Positions 1 to 6,352 of a stretch of 9,914 nt of DNA are shown here, piece by piece. A model generated the notes under the pieces. The model saw nothing but the letters and a program-made list of their open reading frames with translations. It searched no databases and was not told where the DNA came from. Source of the DNA: Sphingomonadaceae bacterium (GTDB lineage Bacteria; Pseudomonadota; Alphaproteobacteria; Sphingomonadales; Sphingomonadaceae); NCBI GenBank assembly GCA_019239785.1, contig JAFAZM010000243.1, positions 1-9,914 of the forward strand. The letters are read 5' to 3'. How positions within the stretch are numbered: the stretch's first letter is position 1; the number at the start of each line of letters is the position of its first letter. The position numbers and the translations under genes were made by a program.

Positions 1-48
1 AGGCAGTCACAGGGGTTTCTCGCTACGCGGCGTCCGCCGGGGTGACGG

Positions 49-1614
49 CTAGGCCGCGGGTAGCTCCACCTCGAAGCAGGCGCCTTCCGCCGCCGGGAGG
101 TTCGCGATCGTGCCCCCGCAGGAGGCGAGGAGCGAACGGGCGATGGAGAGGCCGAGGCCGGAGCCGCCCTGCTCGCGGCGGCCGGTGTGGAAGGGCTCGA
201 AGACAAGCTCGCGATCCGCGTCGGGCACGCCCCCGCCATTGTCCGAGACCCGGATGACGACGCGCCCGCCGCGGGCTTCCGCCGCGATCGCGACCGCGTC
301 GGCGCCGGCCTGGCGGCTGTTCTCGACCAGGATCTGCAGCACCGCCTCGAGCAGGGCGGGCGCCGCCGCGACGGGGGGCAGATCCTCGGGCAGCGCCAGC
401 GCGACCGCGAGGCCGGGTCCGCGCATCGCGTCGGCGATCGCGCGCAGCGGCGCCTCGATCGCCGTCGCCGCGCCTTCCGGCGCGACCGCCATGTCGGCGC
501 GGGCGAGATGTAGCAGCCGCTCGAGCAGCAAGGAGAGCCGGTCGGCATCCTTGGTCGCATTGGCGAGGAAGCGCCGCCGCTCCTCGGCGCTCATCGCCGC
601 CTCATGGTCTTCGAGCAGTTCGAGCGCGCCGCGTATGCCCGCGATCGGAGTCTTGAACTCGTGGCTGACCGCGGCGGCGAAGTCCCGCAGATAGCGCGAG
701 CGGCGCTCGATCCGCGCCGCCATCGACGCGAAATTCGCATAGAGCGCCTGGATCTCGATCGCCGCGGTGACCGGCGGCTCCGGGATGGCGACGGGGCCGC
801 GCGCGACATTCTCGGTCGCGAGCCCGAGCGCCTCGATCGGCCGCGAGATGCCGCGCGAGAGCAGGCCGGCGAGCAGGAGCAGGGCGAAGAGGATCAGGCC
901 GACGCCGAGCGCGATCTTGCCGCGGTCCTGGTAGATGCCGAGGAAGAGCCCGCGCGGCGAGCGCGACAGCATGATCGCGCCGACGACATGACCGTCCACG
1001 ATCACCGGCCGGACGTGGTGGACCCGCATGTCCGAGGCGCGGCTCAAGAATTCGAGCCAGTAGCGCGGCGCATAATCGCCGCGGCGGCGCAGGACCGTCG
1101 CGGGCTTGCCGGCGAGCGCGAGCTGGACCTCGGGCAGGCCGGCATAAGAGGCGCCGGCATCGTCGCGGCCGACCAGGACGCGGCCGTTGCGGTCGAGGAT
1201 CCGGATCGCCGCGAGGGTGGTGCGGGCGCTGTCGGCGGCGATCGGGCGCAGGGCCGCGGCGGCGGCGAGCGCCTGCGGCTCCGCAGCCGCGGCCGCGGAG
1301 CCGGGCGGCGGCTGCGCGTCGAGGATCGGCATGGAATTGAGGTCGATCGTCGGGCGCTCGGGGAGGATCGGGAAGGGCGGCGCCTCCGACGGCGCGCCGC
1401 CGGTCCAGAAGCTGCGATAGGCGCTTGCCAGCACCGCCCCCTGGGCGATCAATTCCGCCTCGGTCTGCCGGACCAGGGTGTTCTCGTAGACGCGGAGGAA
1501 CACGGCCCCGAAGCCGGGCAAGGCGGCGACGAAGAGCAGGGTGGCGAAGAGGATGGTGCGCAGCTTCAGGCGCGGCCAGAAGCGCTTCAGGAAATCCTTG
1601 GCCGCTCGGATCAA
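49..1614 (-). CDS. Membrane sensor histidine kinase of an OmpR-type two-component pair
   Basis: Inner-membrane sensor kinase that would autophosphorylate and pass phosphate to the regulator encoded just upstream. It has 521 residues. TM1 is about 21-41, the periplasmic sensor 42-232, TM2 233-253, HAMP about 254-305, and HisKA has SHEFKTP with phospho-acceptor His318. The ATPase domain shows the N-box (VENSRQ, Asn432), DNGGG (458-462), VFEPF (471-475) and GSGLGLS (484-490), so all catalytic motifs are intact. The sensor contains an Ala/Pro-rich stretch (about 100-124) before a Cache/PAS-like segment (IRILDRNGRVLV, 137-148). The start is chosen as TTG because the regulator's TGA overlaps it as TTGA and no ATG or GTG lies between there and TM1. 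That overlap implies translational coupling. The kinase class is certain from the motifs. The stimulus cannot be read from the sequence, and I assign no name such as CreC or ChvG. Confidence 0.95.
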   Translation of the reverse strand: MIRAAKDFLKRFWPRLKLRTILFATLLFVAALPGFGAVFLRVYENTLVRQTEAELIAQGAVLASAYRSFWTGGAPSEAPPFPILPERPTIDLNSMPILDAQPPPGSAAAAAEPQALAAAAALRPIAADSARTTLAAIRILDRNGRVLVGRDDAGASYAGLPEVQLALAGKPATVLRRRGDYAPRYWLEFLSRASDMRVHHVRPVIVDGHVVGAIMLSRSPRGLFLGIYQDRGKIALGVGLILFALLLLAGLLSRGISRPIEALGLATENVARGPVAIPEPPVTAAIEIQALYANFASMAARIERRSRYLRDFAAAVSHEFKTPIAGIRGALELLEDHEAAMSAEERRRFLANATKDADRLSLLLERLLHLARADMAVAPEGAATAIEAPLRAIADAMRGPGLAVALALPEDLPPVAAAPALLEAVLQILVENSRQAGADAVAIAAEARGGRVVIRVSDNGGGVPDADRELVFEPFHTGRREQGGSGLGLSIARSLLASCGGTIANLPAAEGACFEVELPAA

Positions 1615-2324
1615 GCGGGCGCGCCCCGGCAGGGCCCGATCCGGTAGCCGATCCCGGCCCTCGTCTCGATCGCGTCGCTGCCGCCGAGGGCGCCGAGCTT
1701 GGCCCGCAAATTGCGGATGTGGCTGTCGATCGTGCGGTCGGTGATCGCGAAGCCGGGGCCGTGCAGCCGGTCGATGATCGCGTCGCGGGTGAAGACCTGG
1801 GACGGATGGCTGGCGAGCAGGAGCAGGAGCTGGAACTCGGTGACGGTGACGGCGACCAGGGATTCGTCCCAGCGCGCCTCCCAGCTTTGCGGGTCGAGCC
1901 GCAGCCGGCCGTGGCTGACGCTCCGCTGCGCCCCGGCGCGCTCGAGCGCGCGGCCGCCGCGCTTCAGGATCGCGCTGACCCGGGCGACCACCTCGCGCGG
2001 GCTGAACGGCTTCACCACATAATCGTCGCCGCCGAGCTCCAGCCCGAGCACGCGGTCGATCTCGTCGTCGCGCGAGGAGAGGAAGAGGATCGGCAGATCG
2101 TCGGTCGCGCGCAATTTCCGGCACAGGTCGAGGCCGTTCATCCGCGGCATGTTGATGTCGAGCACGACGAGGTCGGGCCGCTCGGCCGCGATCGCCCCGA
2201 GCGCGCTCTCGCCGTCGCCCGCCTCGGCGGTCGTCATCCCCGCCTTGCCGAGCGCGAAGCTCAGCACCTGGCGGATGTGCGGGTCGTCGTCGACGATCAG
2301 TATGCGGTGGCTCATCGCGTACAT
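1611..2324 (-). CDS. OmpR/PhoB-family response regulator
   Basis: DNA-binding response regulator, cognate to the kinase whose start overlaps its stop codon. It has 237 residues if started at the ATG at 2324 (MYAMSHR), or 234 from the ATG at 2315. The upstream ATG has a GGTGA Shine-Dalgarno 5 nt away, which favours it. Numbering from MSHR, the receiver domain has the acidic pocket D9-D11, phospho-acceptor D53 (VLDINMP), S80/S81 and K102 (VKPF). A winged-helix trans_reg_C domain covers about 135-228, with the recognition-helix region DRTIDSHIRNLRAKLG and the wing end GIGYRIGP. All switch residues are present, so phosphorylation-dependent binding to tandem repeats is expected for this family. 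The start lies 5 bp after the stop of the membrane-protein gene, so the three genes probably form one transcript. The target genes are unknown, though the operon's own upstream direct repeats are a candidate site. Confidence 0.96.
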   Translation of the reverse strand: MYAMSHRILIVDDDPHIRQVLSFALGKAGMTTAEAGDGESALGAIAAERPDLVVLDINMPRMNGLDLCRKLRATDDLPILFLSSRDDEIDRVLGLELGGDDYVVKPFSPREVVARVSAILKRGGRALERAGAQRSVSHGRLRLDPQSWEARWDESLVAVTVTEFQLLLLLASHPSQVFTRDAIIDRLHGPGFAITDRTIDSHIRNLRAKLGALGGSDAIETRAGIGYRIGPCRGAPA

Positions 2325-2329
2325 GTCTG

Positions 2330-3970
2330 TCACCGGGCGGGGCGGGCTGTCAAAGGCCTGGGCCGGGCCGGGGCCGGCGCAGGCGGCGGCACCGGCGGCA
2401 CGGCCTCCGGGGCCACCGTCGCGATCGCCGGGGCCTCGTTCACGGGCGCATCGTCGCGCGACGCGATCGGCGGCGGTGGCGGGGTCGGCCGGCCGTCGCA
2501 TTCCCGGTCCTCGTCGCGGCGGACCGGAAGGCGCAGGGCGGCGGCCGCGGCTTCGGCAGCGGCGAGGCGGCGGGCCCCCTGCAACGTCCAGCCGTGCCAA
2601 TCGCTTTGGCTCCGCGCGAGCTGCGCCATCATCCGGCTGCGCACCCATTGCACCCGGTCGCGCAGCTCCCGGGGCAGCGGCCGCGCTTCGAGCGAGACCA
2701 GGGCGGGCAGGGCGGCCGGACCGAGCTGGTGCAGGTAGCAGAGGTCGAGCGCGGCGCCGGTGCCGCCGACGTCGCGGGCGTGGCGGACGTTCCAGCCGGC
2801 GGCGATCGCGCCGAGATCGAGCCAGCAGCAGGCGCCGAGGACGATGCCCGCGGCGAGCAGGTTCGCGTTGACCAGCCAGGCGCCGCTCTTCGCGCGGAGC
2901 AGCCGCACGCAGATCAGGACCAGGCCGAGCGCCACCAGCCCCATCCAGATCAAGGCGGCGATGCGCAGCTCGGTCAGCGAATAAGCCTGGATATAGTCGA
3001 CCGTGCGCAGCATCGTCGACGCCACCAGCAGCACGTTCTGCAGCGTCCACAGGGTGACCAGAAGCCGGATCGGCCGCGAGGCCGCAGTCGCCGTGCCGGG
3101 CCGCAGGGTGACGAGCACGAACAGGCCGGCGAGCAAGGCGGTGGCGATCAGGGGATAGGCGCCGCGATGGGCATATTCCGCGAAGCTCATCCCGGCCGGC
3201 AGCGCGGCGCCGCTCCACAGGAAGGCGAGATCGAGCCCGTTCTGCAGCGCGAAGATCAGGTTGAAGGCGAGGAGGGAGAGCGTCACCGAGCCCGGGGTGA
3301 CGCCGGGCAGGGCGATCTCGCCGGTCGCTGGGGCGACCGCCCGCCACAGAGCGAAGCGCGACGGGCGCAGCAGGCTCCACATCGCGGTGAAGACCAGCGC
3401 CCAATAGACGATCCGCACGACGGTGAGCGCGTCGAGATCGGGCCAGAGCTCGATCCTGGCGAGCGCGTCGCCGATCAGCGGATTGGCTTGGGCGAACAAG
3501 GCGAGGAAGAGGATCGAGCCGGCCAGCGGCAGGAGCAAGGTGAGCGCCTTGCCGCGCAGCCCGAGTGCCGGCCGCCGCCGCCGTGCGCGGCCGGTGAGCA
3601 TGAGGTCGCGGAACGGCCCCACCACGCTCATCAGGCCGTGGATGATGAGGCGCAGCGCCCAGCGCCGGCCGTCGTCGAAGCCCATGGTCCGCGGCAGCAA
3701 GGCCGCGAGCGTGATCGCCAGGGTGAAGAGGAGCAAGGCGAGCGGACCGGGATCGACCGCCAGAGCGAGCGCGAAGACCAGGGCTGTGCCGGCGGCGATC
3801 CGGGAGGGCCAGCGCGCGAGGATCTCGACGCGGATGCAGAGCAGGACGGTCAGCACCGCGAGCGCGAACAGGCCGAGGGTCGAGCCCACAAGCTGGAACC
3901 AGAAGAGCAGATCGGCCAAAGCCACGAGCAGCAGCGCTCCGGCCAGCTTGAGCAGGAAGGTGTAGCGCAT
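2330..3970 (-). CDS. DUF4153/DUF4173-type polytopic membrane protein
   Basis: Integral membrane protein of unknown function, 546 residues. About 11-12 hydrophobic segments fall between residues 7 and 390, for example 7-28, 30-48, 57-94, 144-163, 180-202, 228-250, 270-290, 303-320, 333-355 and 366-386. I recall several stretches as typical of the DUF4153/DUF4173 group: YAHRGAYPLIATALLAG (266-282), DYIQAYSLTELRIAALIWM (325-343), and the cytosolic CYLHQLGPAALPALVSLE and WHGWTL segments (411-462). A Pro/Ala-rich tail runs from about 496 to 546. The second ATG (3970) was chosen because GGGGA sits 6 nt upstream; an ATG at 3976 touches that motif directly. It is first in the operon with the regulator and kinase, so it may be an accessory or target of the signalling pair. 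That role is inferred from position only. Family assignment is from remembered patterns, without a profile search. Confidence 0.88.
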   Translation of the reverse strand: MRYTFLLKLAGALLLVALADLLFWFQLVGSTLGLFALAVLTVLLCIRVEILARWPSRIAAGTALVFALALAVDPGPLALLLFTLAITLAALLPRTMGFDDGRRWALRLIIHGLMSVVGPFRDLMLTGRARRRRPALGLRGKALTLLLPLAGSILFLALFAQANPLIGDALARIELWPDLDALTVVRIVYWALVFTAMWSLLRPSRFALWRAVAPATGEIALPGVTPGSVTLSLLAFNLIFALQNGLDLAFLWSGAALPAGMSFAEYAHRGAYPLIATALLAGLFVLVTLRPGTATAASRPIRLLVTLWTLQNVLLVASTMLRTVDYIQAYSLTELRIAALIWMGLVALGLVLICVRLLRAKSGAWLVNANLLAAGIVLGACCWLDLGAIAAGWNVRHARDVGGTGAALDLCYLHQLGPAALPALVSLEARPLPRELRDRVQWVRSRMMAQLARSQSDWHGWTLQGARRLAAAEAAAAALRLPVRRDEDRECDGRPTPPPPPIASRDDAPVNEAPAIATVAPEAVPPVPPPAPAPARPRPLTARPAR

Positions 3971-3976
3971 CGTCAT

Positions 3977-3981
3977 TCCCC
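3977..3981 (-). promoter_or_regulatory. Shine-Dalgarno (GGGGA) deciding the DUF4173 gene start
   Basis: Read on the minus strand, GGGGA lies 6 nt before the ATG at 3970 and directly abuts the ATG at 3976. Normal spacing therefore favours the downstream start. Confidence 0.6.
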
Positions 3982-4058
3982 GTTCGTGGCGATGCGGAGG
4001 GGGATAGAGGTGCGGCGTTCAGCCTTGATCCGGGGCCGGAGGAGAGGCGGCATTCATG

Positions 4059-4078
4059 TCGTGCAGAAATCGTGCAGA
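4059..4078 (-). promoter_or_regulatory. Candidate OmpR-type operator: two 9-bp direct repeats phased at 11 bp
   Basis: On the minus strand TCTGCACGA occurs twice, separated by TT, giving an exact 11-bp period. Tandem sites one helical turn apart are the usual target layout for OmpR/PhoB-family dimers (CreB's TTCAC-N6-TTCAC also has an 11-bp period). The site lies about 90 bp upstream of the first gene of an operon that encodes such a regulator. Repeat identity is seen directly; binding is inferred. Confidence 0.5.
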
Positions 4079-4141
4079 GGCGGGCGCGGCGTGCGCGCGA
4101 GGGAAGCGATAGGGCGCCGTGCCTTTGATGCGACCCAGATC

Positions 4142-4254
4142 GCTCATCCTGAGTAGGGACTGAGCTTGGCGAAGGCCCGTATCGAAGGACCCTCTGGGTC
4201 AGTGCGTCCTTCGATACGCCGGTTCGACAGGCTCACCGGCTACTCAGGATGAGC
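4142..4254. repeat. 113-bp intergenic palindromic repeat, sphingomonad type
   Basis: The outer arms GCTCATCCTGAGTAG (4142-4156) and CTACTCAGGATGAGC (4240-4254) are perfect 15-bp inverted repeats. The inner arms CGTATCGAAGGAC (4178-4190) and GTCCTTCGATACG (4206-4218) are perfect 13-bp inverted repeats about the same centre (4198), with a 15-nt loop. The 21-nt segments between outer and inner arms are equal in length but pair only partly, about 12 of 21 positions. I recall near-identical sequences (CTCAGGATGAGC, CCTTCGATACG) as very frequent intergenic repeats in sphingomonads. The element probably forms a long cruciform or RNA hairpin. It has no ORF and belongs to the REP/MITE-like class; its mobilising enzyme, if any, is not here. 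Confidence 0.85.
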
Positions 4255-4307
4255 GGGTCAGGAATAACGCGCTGTGCTCTGCTACGCGGTGCTTGGGGGT
4301 GCCGACC

Positions 4308-4511
4308 TCAGTGCGTCGCGCTGGCGGAAAGGTCTGCGATGGCGACGCGGGGGGATTGCTCCTCGCCGTTCTTCCGCACGGTGGTGACCGTGGCGACGGC
4401 GGCGAGCGAGAGGAGGAAGAGCAAGGAGAGGATGACCGCGAGGCGCCGCGCCGGCGGCTCGCGGTGATGGATCGTCTCCCGGTCGAACCTGGCGAACATG
4501 GAGCTGCGCAT
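4308..4511 (-). CDS. Small single-TM membrane protein, unknown function
   Basis: A predicted 67-residue protein I do not recognise. The N-terminal 23 residues are charged and basic (FDRETIHH, PPARR). One hydrophobic helix spans about 24-43 (LAVILSLLFLLSLAAVATVT), followed by a short polar tail ending in SASATH. The positive N-terminus suggests an N-in, C-out topology, with the last 24 residues in the periplasm. The ATG at 4511 was chosen because GGGAG lies 8 nt upstream (4520-4524). A GTG at 4520 would add three residues but sits on the Shine-Dalgarno. Both flanks are non-coding, so it is probably monocistronic. It is divergent from the XRE operon. A short inverted repeat, GCACGC/GCGTGC (4536-4550), lies just upstream and may be promoter-proximal. 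Support is the helix, the start signal and the absence of a better gene here. Confidence 0.6.
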   Translation of the reverse strand: MRSSMFARFDRETIHHREPPARRLAVILSLLFLLSLAAVATVTTVRKNGEEQSPRVAIADLSASATH

Positions 4512-4519
4512 CGTCCTCA

Positions 4520-4524
4520 CTCCC
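4520..4524 (-). promoter_or_regulatory. Shine-Dalgarno (GGGAG) of the small membrane protein gene
   Basis: On the minus strand GGGAG lies 8 nt before the ATG at 4511, which decides this start over the upstream GTG at 4520. Confidence 0.5.
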
Positions 4525-4750
4525 TCGAACGCGCGGCACGCGTCGCGTGCGGCCGGCCGCCGGATTGCATCGTCTTGGATGGCGCCTGGTTGTGGCCGCG
4601 CCGGAAAGACCAGGGGACCGGGGACAACATCGGGACGACTCCGTTGGAACGACGCCTGCCGATTAGGCCCGGCCGATCCGGACAGCCACGATCATTGTCC
4701 CGATTCTTCTGCCGCAAACCGCCAAAAGCGGCGTCCGGCGGCTGGCAATT

Positions 4751-4780
4751 GCGGATGCGTGCGGATATGTGCGGATCGGT
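4751..4780 (+). repeat. Three tandem 10-bp direct repeats (GCGGATNNGT), possible operator
   Basis: Three adjacent decamers, GCGGATGCGT, GCGGATATGT and GCGGATCGGT, share GCGGATNNGT without any gap. They end 24 bp before the chosen GTG start of the XRE-type regulator and just before its Shine-Dalgarno. Phasing at about one helical turn in front of a regulator gene is typical of an autoregulatory site. The repeats are seen directly; regulator binding is inferred. Confidence 0.5.
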
Positions 4781-4791
4781 ACGGAGTGGGC

Positions 4792-4797
4792 GAGGGG
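4792..4797 (+). promoter_or_regulatory. Shine-Dalgarno (GAGGGG) setting the XRE regulator start
   Basis: GAGGGG lies 7 nt before the GTG at 4805. It favours this start over the in-frame GTG at 4769, which falls inside the tandem repeats and has no such motif. A TTG at 4808 is a less likely alternative. Confidence 0.6.
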
Positions 4798-4804
4798 TGA
4801 AGCC

Positions 4805-5560
4805 GTGTTGCAGGGCGAGTGGCTGGACGAGAAACGCGCCGAGGAGATCGCCCAGAAGGTGCGCGAGGAGCTGGCGCGGCGCCGGATCTCGCGCCAGGCG
4901 CTCGCCGATCTCGCGAAGATCAGCATCTCCACGCTGGAGAAAGCGCTGGCGGGACGCCGGTCCTTCACGCTGGCGACGGTGATCCGGCTGGAGGAGGCGC
5001 TCGGCACCTCGCTCCGCGGCAATCTCGCGCCGGCGCCTGCCGGCGAATCCGCATCGGACACGCTCGGCGGCTACAACCACAATGCGGTGCGCTGGCTCGA
5101 AGGCCGCTATTGGACCTTGCGGCCGCTGTTCGGGCCCGATCCCGGCCTCTACGCCTATCTCACCACCATCGCCTGGGATCCGGCCTGCTCCTGCCTCACC
5201 TTCTCGGAATCGGAGCGGCCCGACGGCTTCGTCCAGCACGGCCAGGTCTCGATGCCGCACATGTCCGGCCACATCTATCTGGTGACCAGCGAGGACGGCC
5301 AGTACCGGCTGGCGATCCTCGGCCGGCCGACGATCAAGGGGTCGCTCTACGGCATCCTCACCACCCTGCTCGTCGGCCATGGCTCGCAGCTGGTCCCCGC
5401 GTCCTGCCCGTTCGCCTTGCTCAGGCTCGACGACACGATGACGCCGACCTATGGGCGGATCGCGCCGGACCATCCGGCCTATCCTGCCTGCCGCGCGGAG
5501 ATCGACCTCGTGACCCAAGCCGATTTCGCGCGCTTTCCGACCGGCATCCATGCCGGCTGA
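4805..5560 (+). CDS. XRE-type regulator with a large uncharacterised C-terminal domain
   Basis: Predicted transcription regulator of 251 residues. The N-terminal part (about 15-75) is an XRE/Cro-type helix-turn-helix: a helix rich in E/K/R, then SRQALADLAKISISTLEKAL (29-48) as the core with recognition helix ISTLEKAL, then FTLATVIRLEEALGTSL as the closing helices. After a short linker, a domain from about 88 to 240 begins GGYNHNAVRWLEGRYWTLRP. It includes YLTTIAWD, LTFSESER, a GHIYLVTSEDGQYRLAILGR stretch and LVPASCPFALLRL. I recall this fold accompanying XRE domains in alphaproteobacteria, but I know no function for it; ligand sensing is a guess. GTG at 4805 was chosen from GAGGGG 7 nt upstream. 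The 3' end overlaps the DUF72 start by 11 bp. Tandem repeats just upstream suggest autoregulation. Confidence 0.88.
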   Translation: MLQGEWLDEKRAEEIAQKVREELARRRISRQALADLAKISISTLEKALAGRRSFTLATVIRLEEALGTSLRGNLAPAPAGESASDTLGGYNHNAVRWLEGRYWTLRPLFGPDPGLYAYLTTIAWDPACSCLTFSESERPDGFVQHGQVSMPHMSGHIYLVTSEDGQYRLAILGRPTIKGSLYGILTTLLVGHGSQLVPASCPFALLRLDDTMTPTYGRIAPDHPAYPACRAEIDLVTQADFARFPTGIHAG

Positions 5561-6350
5561 GGGCGCGATCCGGATCGGCATCGGCGGCTGGGACTTCGAC
5601 CCCTGGCGGGAGAGCTTCTATCCGCCGAACGTGCCCAGGGCGAAGCAGCTCGACTATCTCGGCACCCGGCTGAACGCGACCGAGATCAACGCCACTTATT
5701 ACCGCACCCAGTCGCCGGCTTTGTTCGCGAAATGGGCGAAGATGGTGCCCGACGGCTTCAAGTTCGCGGTCAAGGCGTCGCGCTTCTGCACCAACAGGCG
5801 GGTGCTGAGCGAAGGCGCGGAATCGATCGGCAAGTTCTGCGCGCAGGGCTTCACCGAGCTTGGCGACAAGCTCGGCCCGATCCTCTGGCAATTGGCGCCG
5901 ACCAAGAAGTTCGACGCCGAGGAGATGCGCGATTTCCTGCTGCTGCTGCCGACCAGCCGCGACGGCATCGGGCTTCGCCATGCGATCGAGCCGCGCCATG
6001 AAAGCTTCAAGTGCCGCGAGTTCGTGGCGATGGCGCGCGCCGCCAACGTCGCGATCGTGATCGCCGCGCACGAAAGCTATCCGCAGATCGCCGACCTTTC
6101 CGCCGACTTCGTCTATGCGCGCCTGCAATGCGCGCGCGAGGAGGAGGCGCTCGGCTACAGCCCGGCCGAGCTCGATCTCTGGGCCGCAAGGGTGAAGCAA
6201 TGGGGGGCGGGGGAGAGCCCGGCCGGCCTGGACTATGCCAGCGAGGCACCGGCCGAGGTGCGGCCCCGCGACGTCTTCGCCTTCTTCATCGGCGCCGCCA
6301 AGGCGCGCAATCCGCTGGCGGCCCTGGCGCTCAACGACCGGCTCGCCTGA
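5550..6350 (+). CDS. DUF72 (YecE-like) TIM-barrel protein
   Basis: Cytosolic protein of 266 residues, normal for the DUF72 family, whose biochemical function is still unknown. Family hallmarks are visible in order: IGIGGWDFDPWR (9-20), FYPPNVPRAKQLDYL (23-37), ATEINATYYR (43-52), KWAKMVPDGFKFAVKASR (61-78) ending the first half, LGPILWQLAP (108-117), AIEPRHESF (145-153), and a C-terminal DVFAFFIGAAKARNPLAALAL (241-261). The last motif suggests a subgroup distinct from classical YecE, which more often ends in an F-N-N-type motif. The ATG lies inside the end of the XRE gene, with no strong Shine-Dalgarno, so translation is probably coupled. The ALDH7 gene starts 2 bp after its stop. The context suggests a shared metabolic job with that dehydrogenase, but this is inference. 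Confidence 0.93.
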   Translation: MPAEGAIRIGIGGWDFDPWRESFYPPNVPRAKQLDYLGTRLNATEINATYYRTQSPALFAKWAKMVPDGFKFAVKASRFCTNRRVLSEGAESIGKFCAQGFTELGDKLGPILWQLAPTKKFDAEEMRDFLLLLPTSRDGIGLRHAIEPRHESFKCREFVAMARAANVAIVIAAHESYPQIADLSADFVYARLQCAREEEALGYSPAELDLWAARVKQWGAGESPAGLDYASEAPAEVRPRDVFAFFIGAAKARNPLAALALNDRLA

Positions 6351-6352
6351 AC

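Larger units (their letters stand above)
3971..4307. other. Intergenic region between the two-component operon and the small membrane protein gene
   Basis: This 337-bp stretch has no convincing gene. It holds the operon's ribosome binding site (3977-3981), the phased direct repeats (4059-4078) and a 113-bp palindromic repeat (4142-4254). I see no clear sigma-70 promoter or intrinsic terminator. Because both flanking genes are on the minus strand, the palindrome lies downstream of one and upstream of the other. It could act as a transcript-end structure for the small gene, which is inference only. Confidence 0.6.

Noticed and set aside
1..48. Possible terminator after the histidine kinase gene
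   Set aside because: Only a very short self-complementary GGCG/CGCC stretch is seen, with no U-tract on the minus strand and too little flanking sequence to judge.
4054..4110. An 18-codon plus-strand ORF beginning at the ATG inside the direct-repeat region
   Set aside because: It has no Shine-Dalgarno, and its translation shows no feature beyond random composition. The region is better explained by the phased repeats.
2594..4156. A 520-codon plus-strand open frame opposite the DUF4173 gene
   Set aside because: It is the antisense shadow of a GC-rich gene: highly charged, low-complexity translation with no domain, while the minus strand gives a coherent membrane protein.
4536..4550. Short inverted repeat GCACGC/GCGTGC upstream of the small membrane protein gene
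   Set aside because: A 6-bp GC-only palindrome with a 3-nt gap is expected by chance in such GC-rich DNA, so it is not listed as an operator.
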